Shown: positions 29,699-40,342 of the stretch, piece after piece
How positions within the stretch are numbered: the stretch's first letter is position 1
Layout: each line of letters begins with the position of its first letter
Notes under the pieces: generated by a model
What the model saw: the letters and a program-made list of their open reading frames with translations, nothing else
Databases searched by the model: none
What the model was told of the DNA's origin: nothing
Translations under genes and position numbers: made by a program
DNA from: Lysobacterales bacterium
GTDB taxonomy: Bacteria > Pseudomonadota > Gammaproteobacteria > Xanthomonadales > SZUA-5
DNA length: 45,855 bases
NCBI GenBank assembly: GCA_022844135.1
Contig: JALHMG010000042.1
Coordinates: 1 to 45,855 of the forward strand
Direction: 5' to 3'

Positions 29699-32118
29699 CA
29701 GAACACTTCGTATGGGTCTTGCTTGCCGCTGCCGGTATTGCCGCGCGCCAGTCGCTCCATGTCCTCGACGCGAAAGATCTCCATCATGGCGTTGGCGTCG
29801 CCCGCGTTCGTGAGCAGTCCGGACCCTTTGTTGATGCGCGCGGTGGTGATGCCCGTCGGCATGATCGGCGGCACATCGGGAATGTCCTCCAGAGCTTCGC
29901 CCATAAAGCGGATCCACATCGGCAACGCGGTCTTGGCGGCAAATTCGCCCTCGCCCAGCGATGAGAAGTCGTCGAAACCCATCCACGTGGTGGCCACCAT
30001 CGAGTGATTGAAGCCTGAGAACCAGGCGTCGCGATGCTCGTTGGTGGTGCCGGTCTTGCCCGCCAGATCGTTGCGGCCCAGCTCCAGCGCTTTGCGTCCA
30101 GTTCCACGTTTGACGACATCCAAGAGCAGCGATGTCACCAGATACGAATTGCGCGCATCAATCGCGCGCGGCGCGAGCTTGACCGTCTGCGGAGTACCGT
30201 CGGCGTTGGATGCCTGGGCTGCAATCGGTTCCAGTGCGAATTCCTGAGCGATGCGTTCCGGGCACTCTGCGCACGCCCGCGGCGGGTCGGCGGTATAGGC
30301 GGCGACACCGTTGGCATCGTCGATGCGATCGATCAAGTGCGGTTCGACCAGGAAGCCTCCGTTGGCGAAGACCGCGTAGCCGCGTGCCATGGTCAACGGC
30401 GGCGCTGATGAGGTCCCAAGCGCGATCGACAGATTGGGCGGCAAGCTGGCAGGCGTGAAACCGAACTTGGTGATGAACTCGCGGGCATAGTTGACGCCGA
30501 TTGCATCCAGAATGCGAATCGACACCAGATTCTTGCTGCGCACCATTGCCTCGCGAAGGCGAATCGGACCGCTGAACGTTTCGTTGTCGTTCTGCGGCCG
30601 CCAAGCCTTTTCCACGCCAGGAATGTCGAAAACAATCGGCGCATCGTTGACGATCGAGGCCGCCGTAAAGCCTTTTTCGAACGCCGCAGAGTAAACGAAA
30701 GGTTTGAAGCTCGATCCCGGCTGGCGCTCGCTCTGCGTTGCGCGATTGAACTTGCTGCGGCCGAAGCTGTAGCCGCCGATTAGGGCGCGAATGCTGCCGT
30801 CTTCGGGGTCCAGGCCTACCAGCGCGCCTTGTACGGTAGGCAACTGGGTTAGCCGCCATCCGCCGTCATCCGGCAACCGGCGCACGCGAATCACGTCGCC
30901 AGCCTTCAGCACCGACGCCAGATTCGTTGGCGCAGGCCCGCGCTGGTTGGACGAGATCCAACGGCGCGCCCATTTAACCTGTTCAAAGGCCAGCTCGCCC
31001 GTTGTGCCGTCGGCGAACTTCAATTCGGCCTTTTCGGGTGTGGTGCTCAACACCAGTGCCGCGATCAGGCCGCCCGGTGCGGTCAGCCCGCGCAACGTCG
31101 CCAACGCGTCGGTCTCCGGCGTACCTTGGGCAATGGACGCTTCGGGGCCGCGATAGCCATGGCGTTCTTCATAGTCGATCAACGCCGCGCGCAGGGCATC
31201 GTTGGCCGCCACCTGCAAGCGAGAATCGACGGTCGTGTAGACCGAATAACCGCCGGTGAGCGCCTCCTCGGCCCCGAGAATGCGCTCCGCATCCAGACGC
31301 GCCATTTCGGCGACGTAGGGCGCTTCAAGCTCGATCGGCAGCTCGTGCATTTTCGCCAAGTCTGGTTCCGCGTTCGCCTGAGCAAACTCCTCGGCGCTGA
31401 TGAATCCAGCCTCGCGCATCCGCGTCAGTACATACGAGCGGCGATCAAGTGCACGCGCTGGATTCTGAATCGGGTTGAGGTCCGACGGGGCCTTGGGCAG
31501 ACCGGCGATCATCGCTGCTTCCGGCAAGGTCAGGTCCGACAGCGCTTTGCCGTAATACACCTGAGCGGCCGCCGCCACGCCATAGGCGCGATTGCCAAGA
31601 AAGATCTTGTTGAGATACAGCCCGAGAATTTCGTCCTTGGTGATCTCGCGCTCAATCTTGAGCGCCAACAGGATTTCCTTGATTTTTCGTTCGATCTTCA
31701 CTTCTGGTGTCAAAAAGAAGTTACGAGCGAGCTGCATGGTGATCGTGCTGCCGCCAGTGCCGAATTCTCCACCTGCGCGGATGAACTCCCAACCGACGCG
31801 CACCATGCTTTGGTAGTCGACACCTGGATGCTCGTAGAAGCGCTCGTCCTCGGTCGCAATAAACGCGTTCTTCACAAGCGGTGGTACGTCTTCGATGCGC
31901 ACTGGGAAGCGCCGCGCTTCGCCGAAGTTCGCCAGCAGCTTCCCATCGCGGGAATAAACCTTCAGTGGAACCTGGAAGCGAACATCGCGCAGCACCGCCA
32001 CGTCCGGCAGTTGCGGCGCGTAATGGCGATAGACAAGGTACAAGCCTGCCGTGCCCAGCGCGATGCCCGCGAGCAAAAGGATGCCGAGTCGGCGCAGCCA
32101 GCGATAGCGACGTTTCAT
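29698..32118 (-). CDS. mrcA: Penicillin-binding protein 1A (bifunctional glycosyltransferase/transpeptidase)
   Basis: PBP1A (806 residues) polymerises and cross-links peptidoglycan in the periplasm. A cytoplasmic KRRYRWLRR stretch precedes one membrane anchor (about 11-30). The glycosyltransferase domain has catalytic E90 in ATEDERFYEHPGVDY and GTGGSTITMQLARNF. An OB-like insert (ODD region) lies between the domains, containing NLASVLKAGDVIRVRRLPDD. The transpeptidase active site is S469 in GSSFKPF, with RSKNLVS (SxN) and AGKTGTTNEHRDAWFSGFN (KTG) following. The start is ATG 32118 (MKRRYRWL), chosen over upstream in-frame codons that lack homology. It is divergent from pilM, the usual arrangement in gammaproteobacteria. 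Confidence 0.97.
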   Translation of the reverse strand: MKRRYRWLRRLGILLLAGIALGTAGLYLVYRHYAPQLPDVAVLRDVRFQVPLKVYSRDGKLLANFGEARRFPVRIEDVPPLVKNAFIATEDERFYEHPGVDYQSMVRVGWEFIRAGGEFGTGGSTITMQLARNFFLTPEVKIERKIKEILLALKIEREITKDEILGLYLNKIFLGNRAYGVAAAAQVYYGKALSDLTLPEAAMIAGLPKAPSDLNPIQNPARALDRRSYVLTRMREAGFISAEEFAQANAEPDLAKMHELPIELEAPYVAEMARLDAERILGAEEALTGGYSVYTTVDSRLQVAANDALRAALIDYEERHGYRGPEASIAQGTPETDALATLRGLTAPGGLIAALVLSTTPEKAELKFADGTTGELAFEQVKWARRWISSNQRGPAPTNLASVLKAGDVIRVRRLPDDGGWRLTQLPTVQGALVGLDPEDGSIRALIGGYSFGRSKFNRATQSERQPGSSFKPFVYSAAFEKGFTAASIVNDAPIVFDIPGVEKAWRPQNDNETFSGPIRLREAMVRSKNLVSIRILDAIGVNYAREFITKFGFTPASLPPNLSIALGTSSAPPLTMARGYAVFANGGFLVEPHLIDRIDDANGVAAYTADPPRACAECPERIAQEFALEPIAAQASNADGTPQTVKLAPRAIDARNSYLVTSLLLDVVKRGTGRKALELGRNDLAGKTGTTNEHRDAWFSGFNHSMVATTWMGFDDFSSLGEGEFAAKTALPMWIRFMGEALEDIPDVPPIMPTGITTARINKGSGLLTNAGDANAMMEIFRVEDMERLARGNTGSGKQDPYEVF

Positions 32119-32239
32119 GAACAACCCGAGAAAGAGCGGCGGGACGCATTCTAGAGCGTAGCGGTCGTCGCAAATCGGGCGCGCGGATGATGCGTTCACG
32201 TCGATGATTCATTGTGTGAGCGCGCTAGCAAACTTCATG

Positions 32240-33376
<1,137 letters not shown>

Positions 33377-33377
<1 letters not shown>

Positions 33378-33982
33378 TGGCCAGAATAAACTTACTTCCG
33401 TGGCGCGAAGAGCGCCGCAAACAGCGGCAGCAAGAGTTCTACGTCTTATTGGGCGCCTCAGCAGGCGCCGCAATTCTTGCTGTACTGGCAGCCTTGTGGT
33501 TCATCGGTAGCCAGATCGATGCCCAAAACGAACGCAACGCCACGCTCGATCGCGAGATCAAAGCACTTGACGCGCAAATCAAAGAGATCGAAGACCTTGA
33601 TCGCCAGCGCGCTCGTTTGATCGCCAGAAAGGAGATCATCGAGCAGTTGCAAGCTACCCGTACGCAAATGGTCCATTTGTTCGATGAACTGGTGCGCACC
33701 TTGCCAGAGGGCGTCCAACTAACTGGTATTAAGCAAGCTGCGTCCACTTTGACATTGAGTGGTGTCGCCCAATCGAATGCGCGCGTCTCGGCCTACATGC
33801 GCAACCTCGATAAATCACCGTGGCTCAAGGACTCGGAAATCGTCAAGATCGAGGCAACCAACGAAAGCGAGACAGTTCCGTTCATCTTTTCGCTGCGCGT
33901 TAATCTCGAAGACCCTAACGCGCAACCGGCGGAAGATACGGCCGCTGAAGGCGCGACACCGACGGCTGGGGGTGCGCCATGA
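33377..33982 (+). CDS. pilN: Type IV pilus assembly protein PilN
   Basis: PilN (201 residues) is an inner-membrane bitopic protein of the alignment subcomplex. The N-terminal ARINLLPWREERRK carries the INLLPWR motif that docks into PilM. It is followed by one membrane helix (about 24-45), a coiled-coil stretch (ATLDREIKALDAQIKEIEDL) and a ferredoxin-like periplasmic domain. It begins inside the pilM stop codon (TGATG) and its own stop overlaps pilO (ATGA). Confidence 0.95.
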
Positions 33983-34635
33983 GTCTGTTCGACGATCTGC
34001 GCAAAGCGGATATCAACAATCTAGGCTCGTCGCCAACATCGGTCCAGATCGTATTCGCCTCTCTTCTTTTCGCCGTCATTTGCGGTGCGGGGTGGTTCTT
34101 CTACTTCAAGCCGCAACATGAAGCTTTCGATCAGTTAGTCCTCAAAGAAAAGGATCTACGCTTGGACTTTGAGGGCAAGCAAGAGCGCGCGGCCAATCTG
34201 CAAGCCTATAAGGAGCAGTTGCAACAAATCGAACTGGTACTGCAGCAGATGCTGCGCCAATTGCCAGGAAAGACCGACATGCCGGACTTGCTGGTCGACA
34301 TCTCTCAATCGGCGCTGGCCACTGGAATCGAGAATGAGTTGTTTGAACCCTTGGCCGAAATCTCCAAGGAGTTCTACGCCGAAAAGCCGATCGCGCTGCG
34401 GATGATCGGCAACTACCATCAGTTCGGCGATTTCGTCAGCAGTGTGGCGTCCTTGCCGCGGGTTGTCATACTGACGATGCACGATATCTCGCTGAAGCGA
34501 AACGAGAAAGACGATGCCCCGGCCGATCAACTGATACTCGAAGGCACCGTGAAGACCTACCGTTATCTGGACGATGCCGAGATGGCTCAAGGCACCGCCG
34601 ACAACACTACGCCCGCTGCGGCCCCGGCGCGATGA
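33979..34635 (+). CDS. pilO: Type IV pilus inner membrane protein PilO
   Basis: PilO (218 residues) pairs with PilN to form the periplasmic heterodimer that bridges PilM and PilP. A short cytoplasmic head (SLFDDLRKADINNLG) precedes one membrane helix (about 24-43, IVFASLLFAVICGAGWFFYF). A coiled coil follows (AANLQAYKEQLQQIELVLQQ), then the family signature ALRMIGNYHQFGDFVSSVAS and VVILTMHDISLKR. The ATG overlaps the pilN stop as ATGA, and pilP starts 7 bases downstream. Confidence 0.95.
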   Translation: MSLFDDLRKADINNLGSSPTSVQIVFASLLFAVICGAGWFFYFKPQHEAFDQLVLKEKDLRLDFEGKQERAANLQAYKEQLQQIELVLQQMLRQLPGKTDMPDLLVDISQSALATGIENELFEPLAEISKEFYAEKPIALRMIGNYHQFGDFVSSVASLPRVVILTMHDISLKRNEKDDAPADQLILEGTVKTYRYLDDAEMAQGTADNTTPAAAPAR

Positions 34636-34642
34636 GGCACCC

Positions 34643-35182
34643 ATGAACAAAATTGCCATCGCTCGATTTTCGCTCCTGGCCGCCGCCATCGTCGTTCTTG
34701 CCGGTTGCGCCGAAAGCCGCGCGGAACTGGATTTGTATATCGCCGAGGTCAAGCAGCGGCCGGGGCCACCCTTGCCGCCCTTGCCGGTCATGAAGACGTT
34801 TCCGCCATTCGAATATGCTGCTCATGAGTTGCGCGACCCATTCTCGCCGATCAGCGATGACAATGAGGAAGAGGCCCAGGTCGCAGCAGCGTCAGGTACT
34901 GGCATCGCACCTATTGCTGGCCGACGTAAGGAAGAACTGGAGTCGGTACCGCTCGACAGTCTCGACATGGTCGGAACTATCGGAGCGGGCGAGGACATGG
35001 TGGCCTTGATCAAGGATCCGCTCGGCGTGATCCATCAAGTTCGCACTGGCAATTATCTCGGTCAGAACCACGGCCGAATCCTGCAGATCTTCGAAGACCG
35101 AATCGAGCTGACGGAAATATTCCCGAATGGCTTAGGTGGATATGAAGAGCGCCGGTCACCGATTGCGTTAGACGACAAATGA
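34643..35182 (+). CDS. pilP: Type IV pilus lipoprotein PilP
   Basis: PilP (179 residues) is the lipoprotein that connects PilN/PilO to the secretin PilQ. The start ATG 34643 gives a lipoprotein signal with lipobox LAGC (AAAIVVLAGCAES; Cys about 22). The proline-rich linker (RPGPPLPPLPVMKTFPPFEY) precedes the folded domain with ELRDPFSP, SLDMVGTIGAGEDMVALIKD and YLGQNHGRILQI, the conserved beta-sandwich that binds PilQ. It lies 7 bases after pilO and 22 bases before pilQ. Confidence 0.95.
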   Translation: MNKIAIARFSLLAAAIVVLAGCAESRAELDLYIAEVKQRPGPPLPPLPVMKTFPPFEYAAHELRDPFSPISDDNEEEAQVAAASGTGIAPIAGRRKEELESVPLDSLDMVGTIGAGEDMVALIKDPLGVIHQVRTGNYLGQNHGRILQIFEDRIELTEIFPNGLGGYEERRSPIALDDK

Positions 35183-35204
35183 TGTTCTTGAAGGGGTTAA
35201 AGTG

Positions 35205-37469
35205 ATGAACGCACACATCCAACAGCCAAACACAAAGAACATCAAGGCATTGCTACCGGAAGGGGTGGTTTCGATGTTCAAGAATTGGGGCGCAGTTATC
35301 GCCATCTCGCTGGCCGCCGGGGCAGTTCATGCCGAGGACACGCTGAGTTCGATCACCTACGAGGCAAAAGCCGGTGGTGCCGTCGACGTCATATTGAACC
35401 TCGAAACAGGAGCCACTGAAGCAACCGTGTTTGCAACCAGCGAGCCTCCGCGTATCGCTGTCGACTTGCCGAGCACCACGAGCAAAGTCCAAGAGAAAAT
35501 GCTCGACGTATCGGTCGGCGCGACGAAGTCCATCGCTACCGTTGAGGCGGGTGGCCGAACTCGCGTAGTCATCGATCTGTTTCGTGCAGCTCCCTACAAG
35601 TCACGTCGACAGGGCAAGAGCGTCGTCATCGAGGTGGCGAACGGCTTTGCCGAGGTTGTCGATTCCAGTACGCCGATCGATCCCGCCAAACAGGTCATGG
35701 GCGAAGGCAGTGAGTTGACTGGCGTCGATTTCCGTCGCGGCAAAGCCGGCGAGGGCAGGTTGATCCTCAATTTCTCGAACGAAAATGCTACTGCTAATCT
35801 GCGGGAGTCTGGGGGAAGATTGAGCCTGGAATTGGCCAATGTGACGGTTCCCGATCGCTTCGCGCGCAAGCTCGATGTGAATGACTTTGCAACTCCCGTC
35901 GAAGTCATCGACGTCACGCGCCGCGCCAACGGCGCCTCGCTGGTATTCAGCATCAACGGAGACTACGAGAAGCTGGCGTACCAGGCGGGCACCGAATATG
36001 TTGTGGAAATCTCACGCAAAGCCGAGCAAGAAAAAGAGCGCCGCCCGAACGATCCGCCGGTCTATGTGGGCAACCGCGTCACCTTTAACTTCCAAGATAT
36101 ACCAGTCCGATCGGTATTGCAGTTGGTCGCAGACGTCTCTGAGCTCAACATCGTCGTCGCCGACAGCGTCCAAGGCAACGTCACGCTGCGACTGATCAAC
36201 GTTCCGTGGGATCAAGCGCTCGACATCATTTTGCAAGCGAAGGGATTGGACAAGCGCCGCAACGGTCAGGTCATTTGGGTAGCTCCAACCGAGGAAATCG
36301 CCGATCGCGAGCAAGCTCTCGAAGACGCCAGAATCGCGATGGAAGATCGCCAGGAATTAGTGGTTGATTACATCCCGATCAGCTACGGTAAGGCCGAGGA
36401 TATGGCTAAACTACTGACGACTGAGCAGCTCGAAAACCAGAGCGGAAACTCAAGCGCGCAACAGGGTGGCGCGCCACAACAGCAGGGCGTGTTGTCTCCT
36501 CGTGGCACCGTTGCATTCGATTCCCGCACCAATACACTGATCGTCACCGACATCCCAGACCGAATTACCAAAGTGCGCGAACTGGTCGCCATACTTGACC
36601 GCGCCGTGCGTCAGGTCTTGATTGAATCGCGCATCGTGATCGCCGAGGAAGGCTTCCGAAAACAGCTGGGTGCTCGCTTCGGCCTCAGCGGCGCTGGTGA
36701 GGACAGCGACGGCAACCTGATCACGATCGGCGGATCGCTCGCTGGTACCGATCAAATGATTGGTGTTGGTCTTGCCAACCGCCTCGCGGGGAATTCCTCC
36801 GGATTGCCCGTGGGTATCGGTGACTCAACCGGTGGGGGCGTGGTCTCGCCGTTTGCCGGCAATCGACTGAATTTCAACCTTCCGGTGGTTGAACCCGGCG
36901 CCGGAAGCTTTGCCACAAGCATCCTTGGCGCTGATTATATTCTGGATCTTGAGCTATCTGCATTGGAGTCCGAAGAGCGCGGCGAGTTGTTGTCCAGTCC
37001 GAAGGTGATCACTGCAGATCAACAAGAGGCGGTCATCAAGCAAGGCCAGGAAGTTGGCTATGTCACGTTGCAGGCTGGCGGTGGCGCAGGCGTGCCAACC
37101 GCTACAGTTCAGTTCAAGGAAATCGTCCTTGAGCTTCTGGTGACGCCACGTATCACGGCGGACGGCCGCGTGTTTCTGACGCTGAAAGTGAAGAAGGACA
37201 ATCTGGCAGGTTTCATCCAAACGCCGGGCGGCCAGGTTCCGATCATCGACAAGCGCGAAGTGCAAACCGGCGCACTTGTGGATAACGGACAAACCGTCGT
37301 GCTCGGCGGCATTTACGAATTCGAACGCAACAACAGCTTGAGCAAAGTGCCGATTCTGGGCGACATTCCTGCGGTCGGAGGACTGTTCCGCAATCGCGAT
37401 AACCGATCCAGCAAGGTTGAGCTGCTGATCTTTGTCACACCCAAGATCTTGTCGGACGTAAAGCCCTAA
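35205..37469 (+). CDS. pilQ: Type IV pilus secretin PilQ
   Basis: PilQ (754 residues) forms the outer-membrane pore for the pilus. After an unusually long N-terminal leader (signal hydrophobic part at about 25-43, ending AVHA) come two AMIN domains that bind peptidoglycan (about 45-140 and 165-265). They are followed by an STN/N0 domain (VTFNFQDIPVRSVLQLVADV), an N1-type secretin_N domain with the Gln-rich loop near 415-430, and the C-terminal secretin barrel with LSSPKVITADQQEAVIKQGQ, VTPRITADGRVFLTLKVKKD and VPILGDIPAVGGLFRNR. ATG 35205 sits 8 bases after AAGGGG; a GTG at 35202 or the ATG at 35274 are alternatives, and the last would give a normal-length signal peptide. Confidence 0.96.
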   Translation: MNAHIQQPNTKNIKALLPEGVVSMFKNWGAVIAISLAAGAVHAEDTLSSITYEAKAGGAVDVILNLETGATEATVFATSEPPRIAVDLPSTTSKVQEKMLDVSVGATKSIATVEAGGRTRVVIDLFRAAPYKSRRQGKSVVIEVANGFAEVVDSSTPIDPAKQVMGEGSELTGVDFRRGKAGEGRLILNFSNENATANLRESGGRLSLELANVTVPDRFARKLDVNDFATPVEVIDVTRRANGASLVFSINGDYEKLAYQAGTEYVVEISRKAEQEKERRPNDPPVYVGNRVTFNFQDIPVRSVLQLVADVSELNIVVADSVQGNVTLRLINVPWDQALDIILQAKGLDKRRNGQVIWVAPTEEIADREQALEDARIAMEDRQELVVDYIPISYGKAEDMAKLLTTEQLENQSGNSSAQQGGAPQQQGVLSPRGTVAFDSRTNTLIVTDIPDRITKVRELVAILDRAVRQVLIESRIVIAEEGFRKQLGARFGLSGAGEDSDGNLITIGGSLAGTDQMIGVGLANRLAGNSSGLPVGIGDSTGGGVVSPFAGNRLNFNLPVVEPGAGSFATSILGADYILDLELSALESEERGELLSSPKVITADQQEAVIKQGQEVGYVTLQAGGGAGVPTATVQFKEIVLELLVTPRITADGRVFLTLKVKKDNLAGFIQTPGGQVPIIDKREVQTGALVDNGQTVVLGGIYEFERNNSLSKVPILGDIPAVGGLFRNRDNRSSKVELLIFVTPKILSDVKP

Positions 37470-37511
37470 CGCGCGCCGCGTTGGCTTAAGAATTAGAAAC
37501 AGGAGAGCGAC

Positions 37512-40202
37512 ATGAGCGCCTTTACGCGATTCCTGGTTGCCGGTGTCACGGCGGCCGTGCTGGCCGGCTGCGGCGGCGGAGGTTCCAACGGGAACGACAA
37601 CGACGGCTTTGCCCCGCCAGCGCAGGGCCGGATCAGCTTCGAAACAGTAGGGGCGAGAACTTCATTGCCTTCGAACCGGTCCGGAATACCGCCTGAACTC
37701 AATTCACCGTACTACGTTCAGTTGAACGTGCGTGTGCAGCGATCGAACGGCTCTCCGGTCGTAGACGGCACGGTAGTGGGCTTGCGAACGAGCAACGTCC
37801 GGTCAATCGCCCTCTCTCGCCTTGACGATCCTTCGACTACCGACGTGAATGAGTTCACGCAGTTGTTCGGCACCCTTAACAGCCCAACGAGCGGTGGATT
37901 GGCGACGTTTTTCGTTCACTCCCTCAACGACACGGGAACTGCGGTTCTGACGGCTTCGGCCCAGGATCCGGAGCTGGCCTCTCGCCAATTGGCTCAAGAC
38001 TTCACGATGACTGTGACCGAGGGCCCGGCTCCGTTCAAACGCATCTTGATCGAACCCGTACGTACGGTGTTGCCGCCCAACTTGTTTGGCGTTCAACCAT
38101 TTCTCGGATCACCGTTCCTCTCAGAGGTCACAGTCACTCGGCGTGGCGTGGACGGCAGGTTACTGGGGGGAGGCGATATCCAGGCTTCCATCAACCCAGT
38201 GACGTCAGCAGGTTTTTCGCAGCTAGACGATCCGTCGACGACAAACGTCAACGAATTCACCAACATCCTTGGTGCGGGACCGCTCACTATCACGGCGGGC
38301 AAGAAGACGCTCTTCGTTCATTCCTTCACCATTCCGGGGACGGCCACACTGACGATCACCGCAGTGGACCCCGACACAGGCGCACGATTGTCGGAGCAGC
38401 AGGTCTTCACGATCGCAACGCAAACACCGGACCTGCCGGCCGATGTCGAAATCATCCGTCCGACCAATGCACTTTATATCCAAGGTTCCGGCGGCCTCAA
38501 CACGCTGCCGTTGCAGGCGGTCGTAGAGAATGGAGCGGGCGTACCCATTCCTGATCCGCCTGGCCCGTCGATCGTCAATAACGTTCAGTGGGAAATTGTC
38601 GACCAAGGTGCAAATGGCGGAGAGGTTCTTACAGCAGTCAACGGGCAGAACCAGAACGTTGAAGGGCGCTTGGTCAGAGTCCGCACGCAACAGGGTGCGT
38701 CGACCGTCACCTTGCGGTCGGGTACGCGCCAAGGAACATTCGTGATACGCGCAACCGCAGACCGAGCCGACAACAATGTCGACAACGGGATACAGAGCGG
38801 TGTCAGCAAAGACGTTTCCATCATCATCTCGGACGGCAAGTTGTTCTCGCTAAAGATCGTCACGCCAAGCGTCAATGCGTTGCGAGCAAATCTGGTTTCG
38901 GGCGGCGTGGCACCGATCGGCGGTGGTCAGGCTATTCCAACCGACCCGAACGGCACTTACTCGTTGCGTATCAGTGTGCTCGGTACGGACCGTCAAGGTA
39001 ATCCTGTGTTGCCGAACACGCCGATTGATTTTGGCCTGATCGACGCGCCTGTCGCGGGCTATCCCAGCCAGGGCGCTGGCCAGTTCCTGCTCAGTGGCGG
39101 CGATGGCGATCCGCAAGAGGGCGGCAACCTTTTCACTGCCCCCACCGGTCAGTTCACCACGGCGGGCGGCGGTGCTGGACCGGGCGATACACTGATCGTG
39201 TTCGGTGAGCAATCGAACGCCAACCGCGATCTGGAGAGCGCTCGTCGTATCGAACGCATATTGAACGCAACCAGCCTGAACGTAACGCAGCGTTTCAACC
39301 TGAACAACGATACCGGAGCCATTGTCAACTCCGGTCCCGTGCTCCCGTATGTGATAGGCAAGGCAACAGTGGCCAATATCACGCCGAACGTCCTGACCAA
39401 CAATATCGGTGTTGCCACGACGGCTATGAACTATCCGGCCAATCAGCTGGGTCGGTTGGTCGCAGTGTGGGCGCGTGGAGCTGGGGAAACCGTTAACGGT
39501 CAGCAAGAGCTGGTGACGGACGCCGAATTGTTGGTGTTCGCTGGTGCAGGCCCCGCAGCGCTTATTGCGTCGCCGTCGCTGATTGCAGGCAACACAACCG
39601 CCACGGTAACCGTCTGCTTGGCGGATGCTTTAGGCTCGCCGATTCAAGGTGCAGCAATCGGTTTCCGAATCACGCGGCCGGCGACAACGACAACAGTTGA
39701 TGGTCAGCAGGTAACCGGGGTGCTGAATAACCGGACTGGCCGAAACGGTTGCTCAGAGGCGACAGTGGTCACCGCAGGCATCGCAAACGCGAATCAGACG
39801 CCGATCATCACCTTCACCGGCGGCGGGCAAGAGGCCGTGGTCAATGTCTCCGCGCCGAATACGTCGATCCTTCAGGCCTTCCCGTCCGGTTTCTTTGGCG
39901 GTAACGGTGGGCCGATTCAACTGCGGTTGATTGATGGTAACAACACGCCAATTCCGGGCGTACTGATCACCGGAACGTGTACCGGTACCGGTGGTGCCCA
40001 GATCTTCCTGACGGTACCGCCGGGCATTACCGATGCAAACGGGCGCACTCAGGCGACTGTGGTTGCAGTAAACCTTGATCAACCGGAAGGCGAGGGCGGT
40101 GGCAGCTGTGTATTCACCGCGTCCGGTGGATCGCCAACCACTACAGTGACCTTCCAAGGCGTCAACGTCTGCGCGATCTTTGCTTCACCCTCCTGCGGGT
40201 GA
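37512..40202 (+). CDS. Large lipoprotein with tandem Ig-like (invasin/Big_1-type) modules
   Basis: The 896-residue protein has a lipoprotein signal with lipobox LAGC (VTAAVLAGCGGGG; Cys about 20) and a glycine/asparagine-rich spacer. The rest is beta-rich and fits repeated bacterial Ig-like domains. Two modules share DDPSTT-VNEFT (from residues 104 and 238) and later FVHS with TATLT or TAVLTA, a period of 134 residues. The C-terminal part has the Big_1-like pattern TATVTVCLADALGSPIQGAA, then GVLITGTCTG and DANGRTQATV, and a terminal cysteine pair. It starts 42 bases after pilQ with AGGAG as ribosome binding site and is followed by a hairpin, so it probably belongs to the pil operon. A surface or pilus-associated role is inferred; I know of no characterised orthologue. 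Confidence 0.75.
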   Translation: MSAFTRFLVAGVTAAVLAGCGGGGSNGNDNDGFAPPAQGRISFETVGARTSLPSNRSGIPPELNSPYYVQLNVRVQRSNGSPVVDGTVVGLRTSNVRSIALSRLDDPSTTDVNEFTQLFGTLNSPTSGGLATFFVHSLNDTGTAVLTASAQDPELASRQLAQDFTMTVTEGPAPFKRILIEPVRTVLPPNLFGVQPFLGSPFLSEVTVTRRGVDGRLLGGGDIQASINPVTSAGFSQLDDPSTTNVNEFTNILGAGPLTITAGKKTLFVHSFTIPGTATLTITAVDPDTGARLSEQQVFTIATQTPDLPADVEIIRPTNALYIQGSGGLNTLPLQAVVENGAGVPIPDPPGPSIVNNVQWEIVDQGANGGEVLTAVNGQNQNVEGRLVRVRTQQGASTVTLRSGTRQGTFVIRATADRADNNVDNGIQSGVSKDVSIIISDGKLFSLKIVTPSVNALRANLVSGGVAPIGGGQAIPTDPNGTYSLRISVLGTDRQGNPVLPNTPIDFGLIDAPVAGYPSQGAGQFLLSGGDGDPQEGGNLFTAPTGQFTTAGGGAGPGDTLIVFGEQSNANRDLESARRIERILNATSLNVTQRFNLNNDTGAIVNSGPVLPYVIGKATVANITPNVLTNNIGVATTAMNYPANQLGRLVAVWARGAGETVNGQQELVTDAELLVFAGAGPAALIASPSLIAGNTTATVTVCLADALGSPIQGAAIGFRITRPATTTTVDGQQVTGVLNNRTGRNGCSEATVVTAGIANANQTPIITFTGGGQEAVVNVSAPNTSILQAFPSGFFGGNGGPIQLRLIDGNNTPIPGVLITGTCTGTGGAQIFLTVPPGITDANGRTQATVVAVNLDQPEGEGGGSCVFTASGGSPTTTVTFQGVNVCAIFASPSCG

Positions 40203-40229
40203 TTGACACGGTCATCTAATGCAGAATAG

Positions 40230-40256
40230 GCAAGGGCCGCATACTGCGGCCCTTGC
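40230..40256 (+). terminator. Hairpin after the Ig-like lipoprotein gene
   Basis: GCAAGGGCCGCA (40230-40241) and TGCGGCCCTTGC (40245-40256) form a perfect 12-bp stem with a 3-base loop, 28 bases after the stop. There is no T-run behind it, but the position and strength fit the end of the pil-lipoprotein transcript. Confidence 0.7.
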
Positions 40257-40342
40257 TGCATCAGCGGCCCGAGGATTCTGCATCTCGCAGTGTGCCCCCA
40301 TTTGCGCCTATCCTGTCGCACAAGTCATCCAGCCGCCCACCC

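Noticed and set aside
31126-32154. A 342-codon + strand frame opposite mrcA
   Set aside because: The - strand PBP1A frame contains the glycosyltransferase motifs; the + strand product has no recognisable domain.
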